Source of the DNA: Arion vulgaris
Taxonomy: Eukaryota > Mollusca > Gastropoda > Stylommatophora > Arionidae
Direction: 5' to 3'
DNA: 64,000 bases
NCBI GenBank assembly: GCA_020796225.1
Contig: CM036753.1
Coordinates: 1,550,001-1,614,000, forward strand
A program made the translations under genes and the position numbers. Positions 25,401 to 34,930 of the stretch are shown piece by piece; position 1 is the stretch's first letter, and each line of letters starts with the position of its first letter. The notes beneath the pieces were generated by a model. It had not been told where the DNA came from. It saw only the letters and a program-made list of their open reading frames with translations, and made no database searches.

Positions 25401-28400
25401 TGTTAGGTTGACTCAGGCTGAAATGGGTACTGCAGAAACAATGGGAAGTAAAGGCAGCCAGTTGGATGTTGACCACACCACCTAACCTGCTGCCTTGCAG
25501 GGGACAACCAAAGGATGATGGAGAGCTAACCCAGTAAACGTTGGCTGAAACCGGACACGTCGCTGAAGGATAAGCACCAGAGCTCCAAATGGCGCTGAAT
25601 GATGTGATGTAAAAATACATTCTTGGCAAAGGCTGTTTATATATCACAATAAGAATGATCAAATGATCAAGAGCGTTCGCAAGAGAGAGACCACACCACC
25701 CATTATGTCCTTCGTCTTGCATTCGCCTGCTACGAATTCAGGCATAGTCAGGGCACCTTGTCTGCACCTCTGATTTTTGTGTGTGAAGGCCTGCTTTCTT
25801 TTTATCAGTGTCCCCGCCAACCCATCAGGTGATTGTTGGACAATGAAAAGCATGGGTCTAATACTATATTCCCAACATGCCACATGGTATGAAAACAACA
25901 TCTTAATTTTTCTTTGTTTTAAAACAGGAGTAGCATTAGAGACAACAACTCTCTATCTCTTGTATCTTTCTTTCTTTCTTTTGTCCTTCTCTGTTTTTTT
26001 GCCGCTAGGCGTAGCAGGTTTAACTGATGATCGGTTTCCGAGATAATGCATGCTCGGTAGCTTGATATGGTGTGGTATTGTGGAGTTTTAAGATGTCTGT
26101 AACTCCATCAACCCATCTTTTCTTGGTCTGCCCTTTCCTCTTGATGATTCCATTTTCAGGTTGTACGCTCTTGCAACTGGTGTATTCGGGTTCATTCTGA
26201 CCAAGTGGCCAAACCATTTGAGTCTCTGTTTTCAATAAATCTAATAGCAGGTGTTGTTCCGACTGTTCTTCTAATTTCCTCATTTCTTATATGGTCTCTT
26301 CTTGTTTTATTTACTGCTTTCCTCAGGCATCTCATTTCGCATGTGGTAATTTTCCTTTCTTGTTCTTTTGTATAATCATTACAAATCTCTTGTATGATCA
26401 TTACAAATCTACACACAAAATTATAATATAAATACCACATTAAGAGTTTTAATACAGATCTTAGTTATCACATCGACAGACATCTTTACTTTATAGTATA
26501 TTGACTAATAAATTGTTTTCTTCTTTGCGTTCGTTCTTTACACCAATTGTAATCACTCTTTGTGATATGTTTGATCTTTGCCAAGAACGTGTATACGTTG
26601 CCATTGGTTTGGTAGGCCCCTAAACGCATAGACTTCTATACGTTTAAGGACACATGCATCCAATTTCAGTCAAACCTCCTTAGTCACCTTTTACGACATG
26701 CGTGGCAGGTAACAGTGGTTCTATTCTTTACACCCCAAATTTGGGCCCGGTAACCACTCGGGCGTAAATTGTTTTAAAATACTCCAGCCAAAATAATTAG
26801 TCAAAATAATGTCTCCTTCTGCAAGTGTTGAAATAAATGAAGCTGTAGTTTTATCATCTTTCAACAGATAAGATTCTGAGAAATTGAATCTCATTTTGTC
26901 TCAGATAATTGACTGTACTTTTACTTAATATGTTTCTTATGAGATCAGTTTTTCAAACTTAGATAACCAAACAAGCATGAGTTGTCTCAGATAATTAACT
27001 GTACTTTTACTTAATATGTTTCTTATGAGATCAGTTTTTCAAACTTAGATAACCAAACAGGCATGAGTTGTCTCTGATAATTGACTGTACTTTTACTTAA
27101 TATGTTTCTTATGAGATCAGTTTTTCAAACTTAGATAACCAAACAGGCATGAGTTGTCTCAGATAATTGACTGTACTTTTACTTAATATGTTTCTTATGA
27201 GATCAGTTTTTCAAACTTAGATAACCAAACAGGCATGAGTTGTCTCAGATAATTGACTGTACTTTTACTTAATATGTTTCTTATGAGATCAGTTTTTCAA
27301 ACTTAGATAACCAAACAGGCATGAGTTGTCTCCATGAGTTCTCTTTTCTATTTGTTGGTTTACCATTCCTTCTGTCAAAGAATCAACTTTTATTATCAGG
27401 AGACTAGTGGCCTTGATGAATAACACTGTACATTCAAGGTACACATATATTTCACACAGCTTAGTTTTCACAGGAAATGTAATAAGTCCTTCTGGCATCA
27501 GCATTGTAATTTTGTCCATAAACCCTACTGAAGAACTTGAACAGCTGGAAAAAAAAACCCAACTAGCTGCCATCTTGACCAACCCAGAAATCCTGTTTTG
27601 AGCATTTATTTACAGAGGCAGTTGCGTTTCATGTAGGATATTGTAGCAAAGTCATGAACTATATGATGCGCATATGTCCCATTTTGACAGTTGGATATCT
27701 ATGCATGTTAGGGTTAACCTGTTTCATCTTTGGTGAGAGATGTTATCAAGTCTTTGGGTCAGTGTTCTTGTGTATTCTAGCATTGCCTTCAAGACATCCT
27801 AGATTTGAATAGTAGCCGCCTTTGTAATTTTTGAGCCGGGGTATGTTGCCCTGACAAATCTTGATGGGGACAAGGATATGAGTGAGTCCAGCATAAATTG
27901 AAGGACTTGCTCTGCCAGGTTTCTATAGGATTACCCACACAGTTTAATAATAGTTGGAGTTTAATTCCAGTAGACACTGAGAATATGGCTTTTTGGAGTC
28001 AGCACTCACCAAAACTATTGTAGTAGATACAGGAAGTAGGGAATCTAATAATTCTACTATGAGATGGTATGGTTGCAAGTATTTCCCATTATTTAAATGG
28101 GGCTTATAGCAACAAAGACTTCCTGTGCTGTTGCAATACATCAAACTGGTTCAAATCTATGATACTCTAAGCAACTCCTGGTAGTTTATGTGTTGCTGTT
28201 AAATAAATAAATCATATATAACATGTATATGCTATACCTTCGTCCGAGTGGTTACCAGGGCCCAAATCAGGAGTGTAAAGAATAGAACCAGTGTTATCTT
28301 CCACATATGTCGTAAGAGGCGACTAAGGAGGTTAGGAGTGGGGTTAGCTACCCTACCCCATAAAAAACACCAGATAGTTACAGAAACCACAACCAAGAAA

Positions 28401-29043
28401 ATTTATAGTTCGCCACTCAAGGAAGAAGAAGGATACCACAAGGTAGAACTCATGGAGCAACCCGATAGTAGAAGTAAGGGAAGAACCAAGAACACCTGGA
28501 GGCAGAAGTTGGAAACATAATGCAAGAAAATGGGGAAAGAGTGAAGAGATCTGGAAAGATGGCATTGGACAAGGATTTAAGGCTTGGAAAACCTTGGTTG
28601 TGAACCTATACCTCCCTAGTGGTGAAGAAGATGTTATACCTTGATCTGATATTAAGATGTGACTTACTGTCAAATAAATCCAGTCTGGTTCTAGAGCTGT
28701 ACACAATAAAACAATTGTGATCATACTGCAGGACGCTGCAGCAAAGTTACGCTCTTTATGCTTAAAATACATCCTACAATTGTGGCGGCCATGACGTTGA
28801 CTAGAATGTCGGTGTCGATCGAGAACGACTGCCAGAGGATCTGCTTCGATGTCCATGACCTCTGCGTGAACTTCCAGCTCTGCCTTCTCTGGAAGAATTT
28901 TCTGACCTTCTAGGACGACTTGAGCCAGGGTCAACCATAGGTGATGGAATTGAAGATGACTCATGTTCTGGGCTAAGTCTGATGTTATCAGGGATTGAAA
29001 CAGGAACAGATGTAGACTCATCAGCTGATTCTATTATAGTCAT
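16156..29043 (-). CDS. TMEM127: TMEM127 orthologue, four coding exons (one apparent frameshift in exon 1)
   Basis: A multipass endosomal/lysosomal membrane protein. In vertebrates TMEM127 is a tumour suppressor that limits mTORC1 signalling, affects receptor trafficking and recruits NEDD4-type ubiquitin ligases through a PPxY motif. Exons on the minus strand are 29043-28668, 25161-25011, 19494-19324 and 16478-16156. Every intron has GT and AG ends and the phases match (0, 1, 1). Predicted length is about 339 residues against 238 in human, the excess being a Ser/Arg-rich N terminus. Recognisable features are a first hydrophobic segment ending CTALEPDWIYLT, a GGRC start to exon 2, a second helix ending SLFAFLLDLIGP, a third with NILT/VVMCVVIDMFAYW, a fourth with FYLVTTAGGMSVIATA, and a C terminus ending PPPPAYTP. 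Introns (3.5, 5.5 and 2.8 kb) are full of transposons. Exon 1 needs one base removed near 28815-28830 to keep frame. The identification is firm; whether this allele is intact is not. Confidence 0.92.
16640..17200. repeat. 51-bp minisatellite in TMEM127 intron 3
   Basis: About 11 copies of a unit (mostly 51 bp) containing TCATCACACTGTTACAGGAT and TGTTGCCCAGTTTCATGGTG, with a G/A switch at ACAGG(G/A)TTG. It starts about 160 bp upstream of the exon 4 acceptor. Long open frames on both strands follow from 51 being a multiple of 3. Confidence 0.95.
17201..18514. other. TMEM127 intron 3, no further gene
   Basis: AT-rich intronic sequence with a TATATA patch near 17943-17954. Nothing recognised. 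Confidence 0.5.
18515..18995 (+). other. Duplicated unknown coding-like segment
   Basis: Two related pieces, 18528-18660 and 18873-18980, both read on plus as IVINGKA-(A/S)NF followed by a decayed 'NMLSLALFGT' or YDMLNLALFGTLQLDLN. The first has a stop and frame change; the second (18763-18990) is open for 75 codons. Probably remnants of a transposon-encoded or captured gene in the intron. I do not recognise the family. Confidence 0.4.
19195..19323. repeat. Short tandem repeat beside exon 3
   Basis: Imperfect copies of a unit containing GTACCAAAGTGTATATACTT and GCTGTTAGT, three to four times. It runs up to the exon 3 donor: the last GTTAGT lies just past the GTAACT splice site. Confidence 0.75.
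19324..19494 (-). CDS. TMEM127: TMEM127 exon 3
   Basis: Acceptor CTCCTCAG|TTATGG, donor TAACAG|GTAACT; 171 bp. Encodes SCVTYPTVLLFKTSIAF, then the helix SLFAFLLDLIGPNYQ and the start of the next (NAIFNILT). A closer AG at 19485-19486 would break the phase with exon 2, so the distal acceptor is preferred. Confidence 0.87.
19600..19850 (+). mobile_element. tRNA-derived SINE, family 1
   Basis: Head resembles a tRNA: box A-like TGTGGCTAAGCACTTG and box B-like GGGTTCAAATCC with proper spacing. The body contains AGCTATGGAGTTTGTGCAAT and GGTGCAATGAAGTCAATC, shared with 12655-12865 and 52615-52845 (reverse). It lies in TMEM127 intron 2, opposite in sense to the gene. Confidence 0.78.
19885..20060 (+). 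pseudogene. LINE 3' coding tail fragment
   Basis: Reads, with a stop, LIYQH-TGTVSCCTLLEIL followed by QRRSEQLWTCPECNKDI. The CPEC tail is shared with the RNase H-bearing LINE at 5455-6115. Directly follows the SINE. Confidence 0.6.
20389..21238. mobile_element. piggyBac-like non-autonomous element (TTAA-flanked)
   Basis: Flanked on both sides by TTAA (20385-20388 and 21239-21242). It begins CCCTTTCGCCCTG and ends CCCGTTGGG, the CCC...GGG/TTAA arrangement of piggyBac insertions. Near the right end is an internal inverted pair, CCGATATATCGGTTC and GAACCGATATATCGG. No transposase reading frame is present. Terminal similarity beyond CCC is weak, so the family assignment is tentative. Confidence 0.5.
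21348..21487. repeat. 70-bp direct duplication
   Basis: Two near-perfect copies of a 70-bp AT-rich unit ending AATTAGGTGATACATAACTG TTAC. Intronic. Confidence 0.88.
22199..23256 (-). pseudogene. Mutator-like transposase pseudogene (copy 2), in TMEM127 intron 2
   Basis: A second, distinct relic of the invertebrate Mutator-like transposase family, on the same strand as TMEM127. Pieces in order: 23256-22954 (Cys-rich N-terminal part with LLCCKSCHSENLQLRK joined to LDFQVVSNYCKTCEK, so the segment between is deleted), 22794-22498 (EDCINHIAKRMF, LTLPKITKLTNTYAANLKS, FCPDGEKSWCHF) and 22465-22199 (DPELLQHCSKMGTQNANESF, then CPKTTFSSRKSVE). Frames change between pieces. It matches copy 1 motif by motif but differs in sequence, so it is a different lineage. 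No terminal inverted repeats were found. Confidence 0.75.
23590..24010 (-). pseudogene. LINE RNase H 3' end (broken)
   Basis: On the minus strand, KMTWLYTPGHARVQGNEHR matches the RNase H C-terminal motif (PGHxGVxGNE), followed by INAERSQL-type sequence and, in another frame, a terminal EWECPMCHDVDRTT. Same architecture as 5455-6115, with several stops. In TMEM127 intron 2. Confidence 0.6.
24011..25010. other. TMEM127 intron 2, nothing recognised
   Basis: AT-rich, with homopolymer runs near 24632 and 24712. No coding or repeat structure noted. Confidence 0.45.
25011..25161 (-). CDS. TMEM127: TMEM127 exon 2
   Basis: Acceptor TTTCAACCAG|GGAGGC, donor GACA|GTATGT; 151 bp. Encodes the loop after the first helix, beginning GGRCHLLHSPDG, which lines up with the GG-x-C of vertebrate TMEM127. 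Ends after one base of a split codon (phase 1), matching exon 3. Confidence 0.85.
25490..25720. repeat. Dispersed repeat family 4 copy
   Basis: Near-match to 9600-9785: CTGCTGCCTTGCAGG, GAAGGATAAGCACCAGAGC, GGCAAAGGCTGTTTATATAT. In TMEM127 intron 1. Confidence 0.65.
26000..26440 (-). pseudogene. LINE C-terminal fragment
   Basis: Minus-strand reading MRCLRKAVNKTRRDHIRNEE followed in other frames by EQHLLLDLLKT and GQTKKRWVDGVTDILKLH. This is the RTE-like tail found after reverse transcriptase in many invertebrate LINEs ('RRDHIRNEEIR', 'GRPxxRWxDGV'). The closest relative in the window is 43780-44115. Confidence 0.68.
26640..26770 (-). mobile_element. Dispersed repeat family 2 (SINE-like)
   Basis: Contains GTGGTTCTATTCTTTACACC and CCGGTAACCACTCGGGCG, the complement of the head of the copies at 28240 and 53510; another reverse copy is at 58570-58715. 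Confidence 0.65.
26896..27340. repeat. 86-bp tandem repeat, about 5 copies
   Basis: Highly similar 86-bp units containing GTCTCAGATAATTGACTGTA, ATGTTTCTTATGAGATCAG and AACCAAACAGGCATGAGTT. In TMEM127 intron 1. Confidence 0.93.
27341..28239. other. TMEM127 intron 1, nothing recognised
   Basis: Short open frames on both strands only. No exon of TMEM127 is needed here, because exons 1 and 2 join in phase. Confidence 0.5.
28240..28640 (+). mobile_element. Dispersed repeat family 2 (SINE-like), longest copy
   Basis: Begins CGAGTGGTTACCAGGGCCCA, then TGTAAAGAATAGAACCAGTG, GTCGTAAGAGGCGACTAAGG and ACCCCATAAAAAACACC, and continues to GGAAAACCTTGGTTGTG. Same order at 53510-53830. It ends about 30 bp downstream of the TMEM127 exon 1 donor, opposite in sense. 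Confidence 0.7.
28668..29043 (-). CDS. TMEM127: TMEM127 exon 1 (start codon, contains 1-nt frameshift)
   Basis: Starts at ATG 29043-29041 and ends at the donor ACA|GTAAGT. The first 75 or so codons give a Ser/Arg/Pro-rich disordered N terminus (for example SRRGHGHRSRSSGSRSR), then run into a TAG at about 28802. The conserved part (RMYFKHKERNFAAASCSMIT, then LCTALEPDWIYLT) is in the next frame. Removing one base near 28815-28830 joins them, and the exon (376 bp) then becomes 375 bp and ends in phase 0, as exon 2 requires. This start was chosen over the ATG at 29021 in the other frame because that reading gives a hydrophobic, atypical N terminus. Confidence 0.82.
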
Positions 29044-29159
29044 GGTGGATCGGAGTCTTTATAGCTATTTTATTTTTCAGCTGGAGAACGGAAAAAACAA
29101 AAGTTGAATTATTCCGAAACAAAATATGTAATATTTATAAATAACAATTCAACAATAAA

Positions 29160-29330
29160 GTCTTGAGTTAAAAAAACTTGATTGATTGATTGGACAATCA
29201 TCATTGCACTTTGGAGAGTAACCATGTGTGCTCCAATCTCTTTCTTACCGAGGAAGATCTCAGTGCACGAGCTCTGTAGCACCGACAAGAGTTCCTGATG
29301 TAATTTAGAAGATGGTTAAAATATTTTGTA
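29160..29330 (-). repeat. LINE 3'-tail-like dispersed repeat
   Basis: Shares CATGTGTGCTCCAATCTCTT and GAAGATCTCAGTG with 1371-1660, and resembles 47425-47530, where the sequence adjoins an RNase H fragment. Lies just upstream of the TMEM127 start codon. Confidence 0.55.
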
Positions 29331-29464
29331 GGAATTATATTATTTAATACTTCAAATGAATTTTGCATTAGGGCAGCAACTTTTCAGCCTGCTCTTCTTG
29401 ATTTTGAACTGCCAAGGGTTCTTTTATGTGCTTAACTTGAACATATAATAATTATAATAATTCC

Positions 29465-30862
29465 TCTCGTACTACATTACATAGGGCCTGCAAGTAATTT
29501 CTCCATACCGCTCTATCCTTCGCAACTCGCTCAATCTCATCCAAGGAACTGAGACCGATATTTCTTGCCTCTCTCAGCAAAGTTCGTTTCAGGGTCTCCC
29601 TAGGTCAATCTCTGTTTCTTGAACTCTTTGCATCCCACTTCAATGCCTGCTTTGATATTCGTTGATCATTTCTCCTCAAGGTATGTCCAACATATTTCCA
29701 TTGTTTCTTTCTTATAACAGTTGTCACTAGTGGTTGACCAGACATATCTCTAATTTCATCACTTCTGAATTCGTTCCATTTTATATTCATTATTTTTCAG
29801 ACATCTATTTTCAAATGCATTCAACTTGCTTTCTATATCTTTAGTCATTTTCCAACTCTGCTGGCATATGTTAGGATTGATACAACATTTGAATTGAAAA
29901 TTGTAATTTAGTTTTAATACTATATAATTTGCAGTTCCATATTTTATTTAGACTTTTAAAAGCTGATGTTGCTTTGTCAATTCGTATCATAATTTCTTTT
30001 TTAACATTTCCTATGCAATCAAAATTGCTACCTAAATAGGTAAACTGCTCTGTTATTTTTATCATTTTAGATTCCAGGGTGATATCTGCGTTACTTAGGT
30101 GTCTTCATTATATTTGTTTTTTCATAGCTTATCTGCAGTCCAACTTTTGATGCTATAGATGACAAGTTGTCTGTTTTTCTTTGCATATCTTGGTTGTTTC
30201 TACTTAACAGGGCAATATCATCTGCAAAATCCAAATCTTCTAGTTGACTATTTTCTACCCAATCGATGCCAGTTTCGCCCTGCAACATTTTCGCATCACC
30301 CAGTCAATGGCCACTCCAAACAATAGCGGAGATAGAATACAGCCTTGTTTTACTCCGGTTTCAACCATAAACCAGTCACTGTGACCACCATCAGAGCGAA
30401 CTGCACACTGTGAACTATCATAGAGGCTCTTAATAATGTTTATTATTTTGTCTGGTATTCCATAGCATCTCAGAATATTCCACAGAGAATTCTGTGTAGA
30501 CTATCAAAGGCTTTTTAAAATCGATGAAATTTAGTATGAGTGGTTGTTACTTCTCAATATGTTCCTTCAAAATTAGTCGTAGGGTAATTATTTGGTCTAA
30601 GCAGCTTCTCCCAGGTCTAAAACCAGCTTGTTCTTCTCTCAGGGTTGTGTCCACTGCTTCTTTGATTCTAATAAGAATGATTTTTGCAGAAAGTCTTGGT
30701 CATTACTGATAATAGGGTGATCCCTCTCCAGTTGTTGCAATCTTTGAGATCAACTTTTTTGGGGATCTTAACAATTATTCCCTTTTTCCATTGATCTGGA
30801 ACTTGAACATGGGACCTACATTTTATCATCCGTCTCCAATAGGACAAGAACCCCGATCTCAC
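29465..30862 (-). pseudogene. LINE reverse transcriptase fragment, RTE-like (broken)
   Basis: Non-LTR retrotransposon coding sequence on the minus strand in several frames. In order: WKKGIIVKIPKKVDLKDC with NNWRGITLLS (RT motifs 1-2), KAFDSLHR, then GVKQGCILSPLLFGVAIDWV, then LEDLDFADDIALLS (catalytic FADD box), ITEQFTYLGSNFDCIG, QWKYVGHTLRRND, and a tail reaching about 29465 (EIERVAKDRAVWRNYLQAL). The endonuclease domain is absent, so the copy is 5'-truncated at about 30862. Frameshifts and stops make it non-functional. It lies upstream of TMEM127 on the same strand. Confidence 0.85.
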
Positions 30863-30869
30863 CTACAGT

Positions 30870-31689
30870 GAGATCATGAGATCAGGGATCTCTGGAAAAA
30901 TACCTCTATGCCACAGAGACCCCCAAAAATAACGTACAAAGGTATTCACTGATTGTTACTTCAGAGAAAAAATGACAACTTAGTTCAAAGCATGAGGCAA
31001 GACTGCAAGTAAATAGTATGTTTAAAATATTTGGAAAGAAAGATGACAGCATGTTTAAGTGCTCATGAAACAATCAGAGACAACTAGAAAGGATTGTTGG
31101 AGTGTATGATTTAGGTGATAAAAATAAAGATTCATACAATAAGCTTTGATGTGAAAGTGGCATCAAATTTAATCCAATAATTACAAAATCATAACAGGAT
31201 GCCTTCTTGCAGAGGTAGATTAAAATAGACAACAGATTTTCAGTAGACTAACAGAGAAATAAGTTACATTGAAATAGCCAGTGTCTAGTAAGAGTAGCCA
31301 CATGATGTCCAATGATCTGAATGTCACAGTCCCCACCCCAATCAATGAGTTGACCTCTTCCCCCACATCCCCATCCACGGTCACACAGTCATCCAAACAC
31401 CTAGCCCATTTCTTTCACCCCTTCTCGTTTGACATACATGGGTTTGCACTTCTTTAATGTTAAAAATTAATAGTAAGTTTCATGGAAATGAAAAGTAATT
31501 GAAAGGTTGCTTTGTTGTATTGGCGTGAGTCTGTTCTGACAGTCCCCTATTACCAATTAGATCTGACACAATGCTACAGTACATCTCCAGATGTGGTACT
31601 TAAAAGTGGGATTTTTCTCTTTGTAAAATCTTAGTTAACCATCTGTAGAAATATATGTCCTGTTAGATAATATGCATACACTTCGGCCA
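30870..31689. other. Intergenic; short dispersed repeat at 31550-31640
   Basis: Mostly unrecognised. The piece with ACAGTACATCTCCAGATGTG and TTTTTCTCTTTGTAAAATCTT matches 60715-60795 in order, so it is part of a dispersed repeat of unknown class. Confidence 0.45.
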
Positions 31690-32050
31690 AAATTCTGGTG
31701 TGTCTGTCCTACCCTGGGGCACAAAGTACTCATATACTCAGTGCAAACTACACATATCACTCTGTGAAAACCACATATATCACAAAGAGTGGTTAACTTG
31801 GTTCATAAGAACAAATGCAAACAAACTTCTTCTTCGAACGCTCCACATCGACAACTTGTTAACTAATCTATGTGATCTGAGCCTAAGAGCATGTGCCTAC
31901 AAATAGGCCAGCACATCCAATTTCTGCTATGCTTTTTATTTACTAGGGTAGCTTCCTAGGTCCCTACCTCAGTCGCCTCTTACAACATGCCTTGTAGGTC
32001 ACAGTGTTACTATTCTTTGAGGGTCCCTGCAACACACTGGCGATAAGAAC
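31690..32050 (-). mobile_element. Dispersed repeat family 3, long copy
   Basis: Reverse copy of the family at 12180 and 34745: AAATAGGCCAGCACATCCAA, TGCTTTTTATTTACTAGGG, CTCAGTCGCCTCTTACAAC. This copy extends further, with CTTCGAACGCTCCACATCGA and CACAAAGAGTGGTTAACTTG. Confidence 0.62.
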
Positions 32051-32358
32051 AAACGTAAACAAACAAATTTAGTTGTATCATATTTAGAACACATCAATTT
32101 AACGTAATGACTGCAACATTTGAAATATGTGTTTCATAAAAATATAAGCATGTGAAATATAAAGTATTGTATACATTAACCAAGACCATTCTTATTATTA
32201 TTGAGACATTGAAAAAGTTAACCCCGGTAACAACAATAGAACTGCTTGAGAACATCAAAGACAAATTATATCAAATCTATGGAATGACATGATCACATTT
32301 ATCTAGAATCATAACTCACAAGCTAATTTAAAGCCTCATTTCTTCTAAAATGTGCAGT
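32051..32358. other. No recognised feature
   Basis: AT-rich intergenic sequence. Confidence 0.5.
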
Positions 32359-32366
32359 GATCTAGC

Positions 32367-32492
32367 CAGGGGCGGCTTGTCATTGAGGGTCAGTGGGGCC
32401 CGGCCCCACCAATAATCAAAAGGGAGAATTAAATAATAGTAAATACTCCAAACACCATGATTTTTCTGAAAACTGACCACGAGCCGCCACTG
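32367..32492. mobile_element. hAT-type MITE with 8-bp target duplication
   Basis: A 126-bp element beginning CAGGGGCGGCTTGTC and ending with the complement of CAGTGGCGGCTCGTGGTC, so the terminal inverted repeats match over about 15 bp with few differences. It is flanked by a perfect 8-bp direct repeat GATCTAGC at 32359-32366 and 32493-32500. Length, CAG terminus and 8-bp duplication fit a non-autonomous hAT element. No coding capacity. Confidence 0.82.
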
Positions 32493-32500
32493 GATCTAGC

Positions 32501-33699
32501 CCTAAAACTAAACTTATGAAAAACTGAACAGATGTGTACTATACAGCTCATAATAATGAAATAAAAACAGCTAATGACAAGACTGGAAACAATTCAGTTA
32601 TCAATTATACACATGTGTTCTACTATAAACTACAGCTGTCGGGAAGATACAGTTTTTAATTACAATTTGTCAACAAGTTATGCATTTTTAAAGACCTACA
32701 GACTAATAATAGATATTGATAATGTTAATGATTAACTTTATCAACAAAAACAATCACATAAAACTCATAATAATAATACTGATAGCAGTAGTACTATTAC
32801 ACTGTACAGTACTACTGTGCAACTTATACGTACAAGTCACATTTTGCAGTCTCTGAGTCTGCTTCCTACCTGGATAGTGGCAATTATTGACCAGTCTGAT
32901 TTTTATTATAAATATAACCATCGACATAATTAATGTAAACAATATATATATATAGTATAGATAGATAGTCCACAAAACGTATGTCAGTTTCAGGCAACGC
33001 AATGTCTTGTCATAACTACTAGTACTACTACTACACTAGACAATATTCACTTCAGCATTATGAATATATGTTTTCTCAAATTAATAACAATGCTTATGTT
33101 GTATATTAAACTATATATTTTATAAACAATAAAAGATACAATAACAACTGAATTACTTGAAATGAAACAGGAACTTTTGGAAGATTTACTAAAATAAATA
33201 AATTACTTCTAGTTCAACAAATATATGTTGAGCAGTCCTGCTTCACTGGTAAACATTAAGTTTTACATTAAACAAGTTGGGCTGGGCGGTCCAGTTCAAA
33301 TAAATTGTGATGTGTTCTAAAATTATTTATAAACTAACCTGATAACAACAGTAGGCTAGGAAATTAGAAGCTGTTTGTTTTGACTATCTTCGGTTAGTGT
33401 ACATTTCTGCTACCTGACAAACAGGAAGTTCTATTTCATTGCGTAGGCTGGTTTCTTTAAATTTCCTTTGATATATAACTTCCCACACATTTATGTGTTT
33501 TCAGGTTACTTTTATGAAACAATAAATGACGGTAGCTCTCAAAATCAATTTGACTTTACCCCAATTTTAAAGTAGGTTTACGCGTATACATACATATATC
33601 TCAGTATGTCAAACAATTCTTAACCGAGGACTAAAGACATCTAGTAGGCCATACTGGCACTTTGATCACGTCTTGTCTGCACGAGAAAGGGCGTGTTTC
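32501..33699. other. No recognised feature
   Basis: AT-rich, low coding potential; short TA tract near 32940-32955. Confidence 0.5.
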
Positions 33700-33900
33700 T
33701 GTTGGTAATGTCTGTCTTCTTAATCTTAATTATCTCATTGTCTTTTAACACATGAGGTTATGCAAGAGCCATCCATACTTCCCTGTCTTTTGCAATTCTC
33801 AGCGCAGTATTTTGTGTTAGACGTTTTCCCAACATTTCTTCTTCCGTCGTGTCTCCAAATTCTTTACCTTCCTTTCTCTGCCCCCTCATCCGCGGTGTTC
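33700..33900 (-). pseudogene. LINE C-terminal tail fragment
   Basis: Minus-strand translation shows, across frames, KEMLGKRLTQNTALRIAKDR followed by EVWMALA. This resembles the 'RDRETW' tail after the LINE reverse transcriptase. Short and broken. Confidence 0.45.
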
Positions 33901-34097
33901 AAGTAATGTATAATGTATTTACTATTTTCTCACAGGTATGTCAGTGTTCATTCTTATATACATATAATACGTCCGAGCCCCTTTCATCTCCGCTGCTTAA
34001 GGATATTTTTCATACTTTCTAAACAGTTGTCTAAGAGAAATCTATTGTTTGATATTGTGTGTCTGGAACATTATATATATATATTTGATATTGTGTG

Positions 34098-34107
34098 TGT
34101 CTGGAAC

Positions 34108-34155
<48 letters not shown>

Positions 34156-34156
34156 G
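34098..34156. repeat. (TA)n microsatellite
   Basis: About 25 TA dinucleotides. A second tract lies at 34553-34592, on the other side of a LINE fragment. Confidence 0.95.
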
Positions 34157-34551
34157 ATGCGAGTCATGGACAATGAACACACAGATCAAAAAATCTCTGA
34201 GGGCCACAGAAATGTGGTTTTATAGAAGAATGATGAGAAGAATCCCATGGACTGCTAAAATGACTAATGTTGAGGTGCTGAATGAGATCAAGACACAGAG
34301 AAAGCTTATCATCAATATACGAAAGAGGCAATCATCATTTTTCGGGCATGTGATGAGGAGGGGAGGTTTAGAACACATCGTGACAACCGGTAAAATTGAG
34401 GGTAGATGAGACAGGGAAAGACAGAGAGAAAATGTTGGATAGCCTGACTTCATGGCACGGTAGAACGTCAACATCAGGGTTGATAGCAAACACCAACGAC
34501 AGATATTTGTGGAGATCCATGACCGCCTACGCCAGCCGGCACGACACATGA

Positions 34552-34552
<1 letters not shown>
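34157..34552 (+). pseudogene. LINE C-terminal fragment between two TA tracts
   Basis: The plus strand reads RCESWTMNTQIKKSLRATEM, then RRMMRRIPWTAKMTNVEVL, HVMRRGGLEHIVTTGKIEGR and, in other frames, the tail with a 'HDRLRQPARH' segment. This is the RTE-like tail after reverse transcriptase (YGCESW...IPWT...GHVMRR). Related tails lie at 59000-59390 (minus) and 61210-61325 (plus). It is broken by a TGA at about 34407. Confidence 0.75.

Positions 34553-34592
<40 letters not shown>
34553..34592. repeat. (TA)n microsatellite
   Basis: Right-hand TA tract directly abutting the LINE tail. Confidence 0.93.
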
Positions 34593-34593
<1 letters not shown>

Positions 34594-34744
34594 ATATCCA
34601 GGCGATTTACGGAGACATACAGATCTGATGTGGTCAGACCGGATCAGGTCAGATCTGGATAAAACCGCGGAGAGGCTCCGATAATACTGGGTAAATGGAC
34701 GATACGGACAAAAGAGACGTAAATTGCAGTATTAAATAAGCTAT

Positions 34745-34930
34745 GAAAAATAAAGGCTGAGGTAGGGGCCTATGGAAGCTACCATAGTAAATAAAAAGCG
34801 GAGCATAAATCGGATGTGATGGCCTACTTATAGGCACATAACTGGCACAACGTACAATCGCTCTGAGGCTCAGATCACATACAAACCACAAGGAGTGGTT
34901 TAACAAGTGGTCGATATGGAGCGGACGAAA
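34745..34930 (+). mobile_element. Dispersed repeat family 3 copy
   Basis: AGTAAATAAAAAGCGGAGCA, CGGATGTGATGGCCTACTTA and TTTAACAAGTGGTCGATATG match 12180-12425 in the same order. Confidence 0.65.

Noticed and set aside
28353..29021. Using the ATG at 29021 as the TMEM127 start in the conserved frame
   Set aside because: It avoids the frameshift but yields a hydrophobic, unlikely N terminus. The 29043 start gives a typical Ser/Arg/Pro-rich disordered N terminus.
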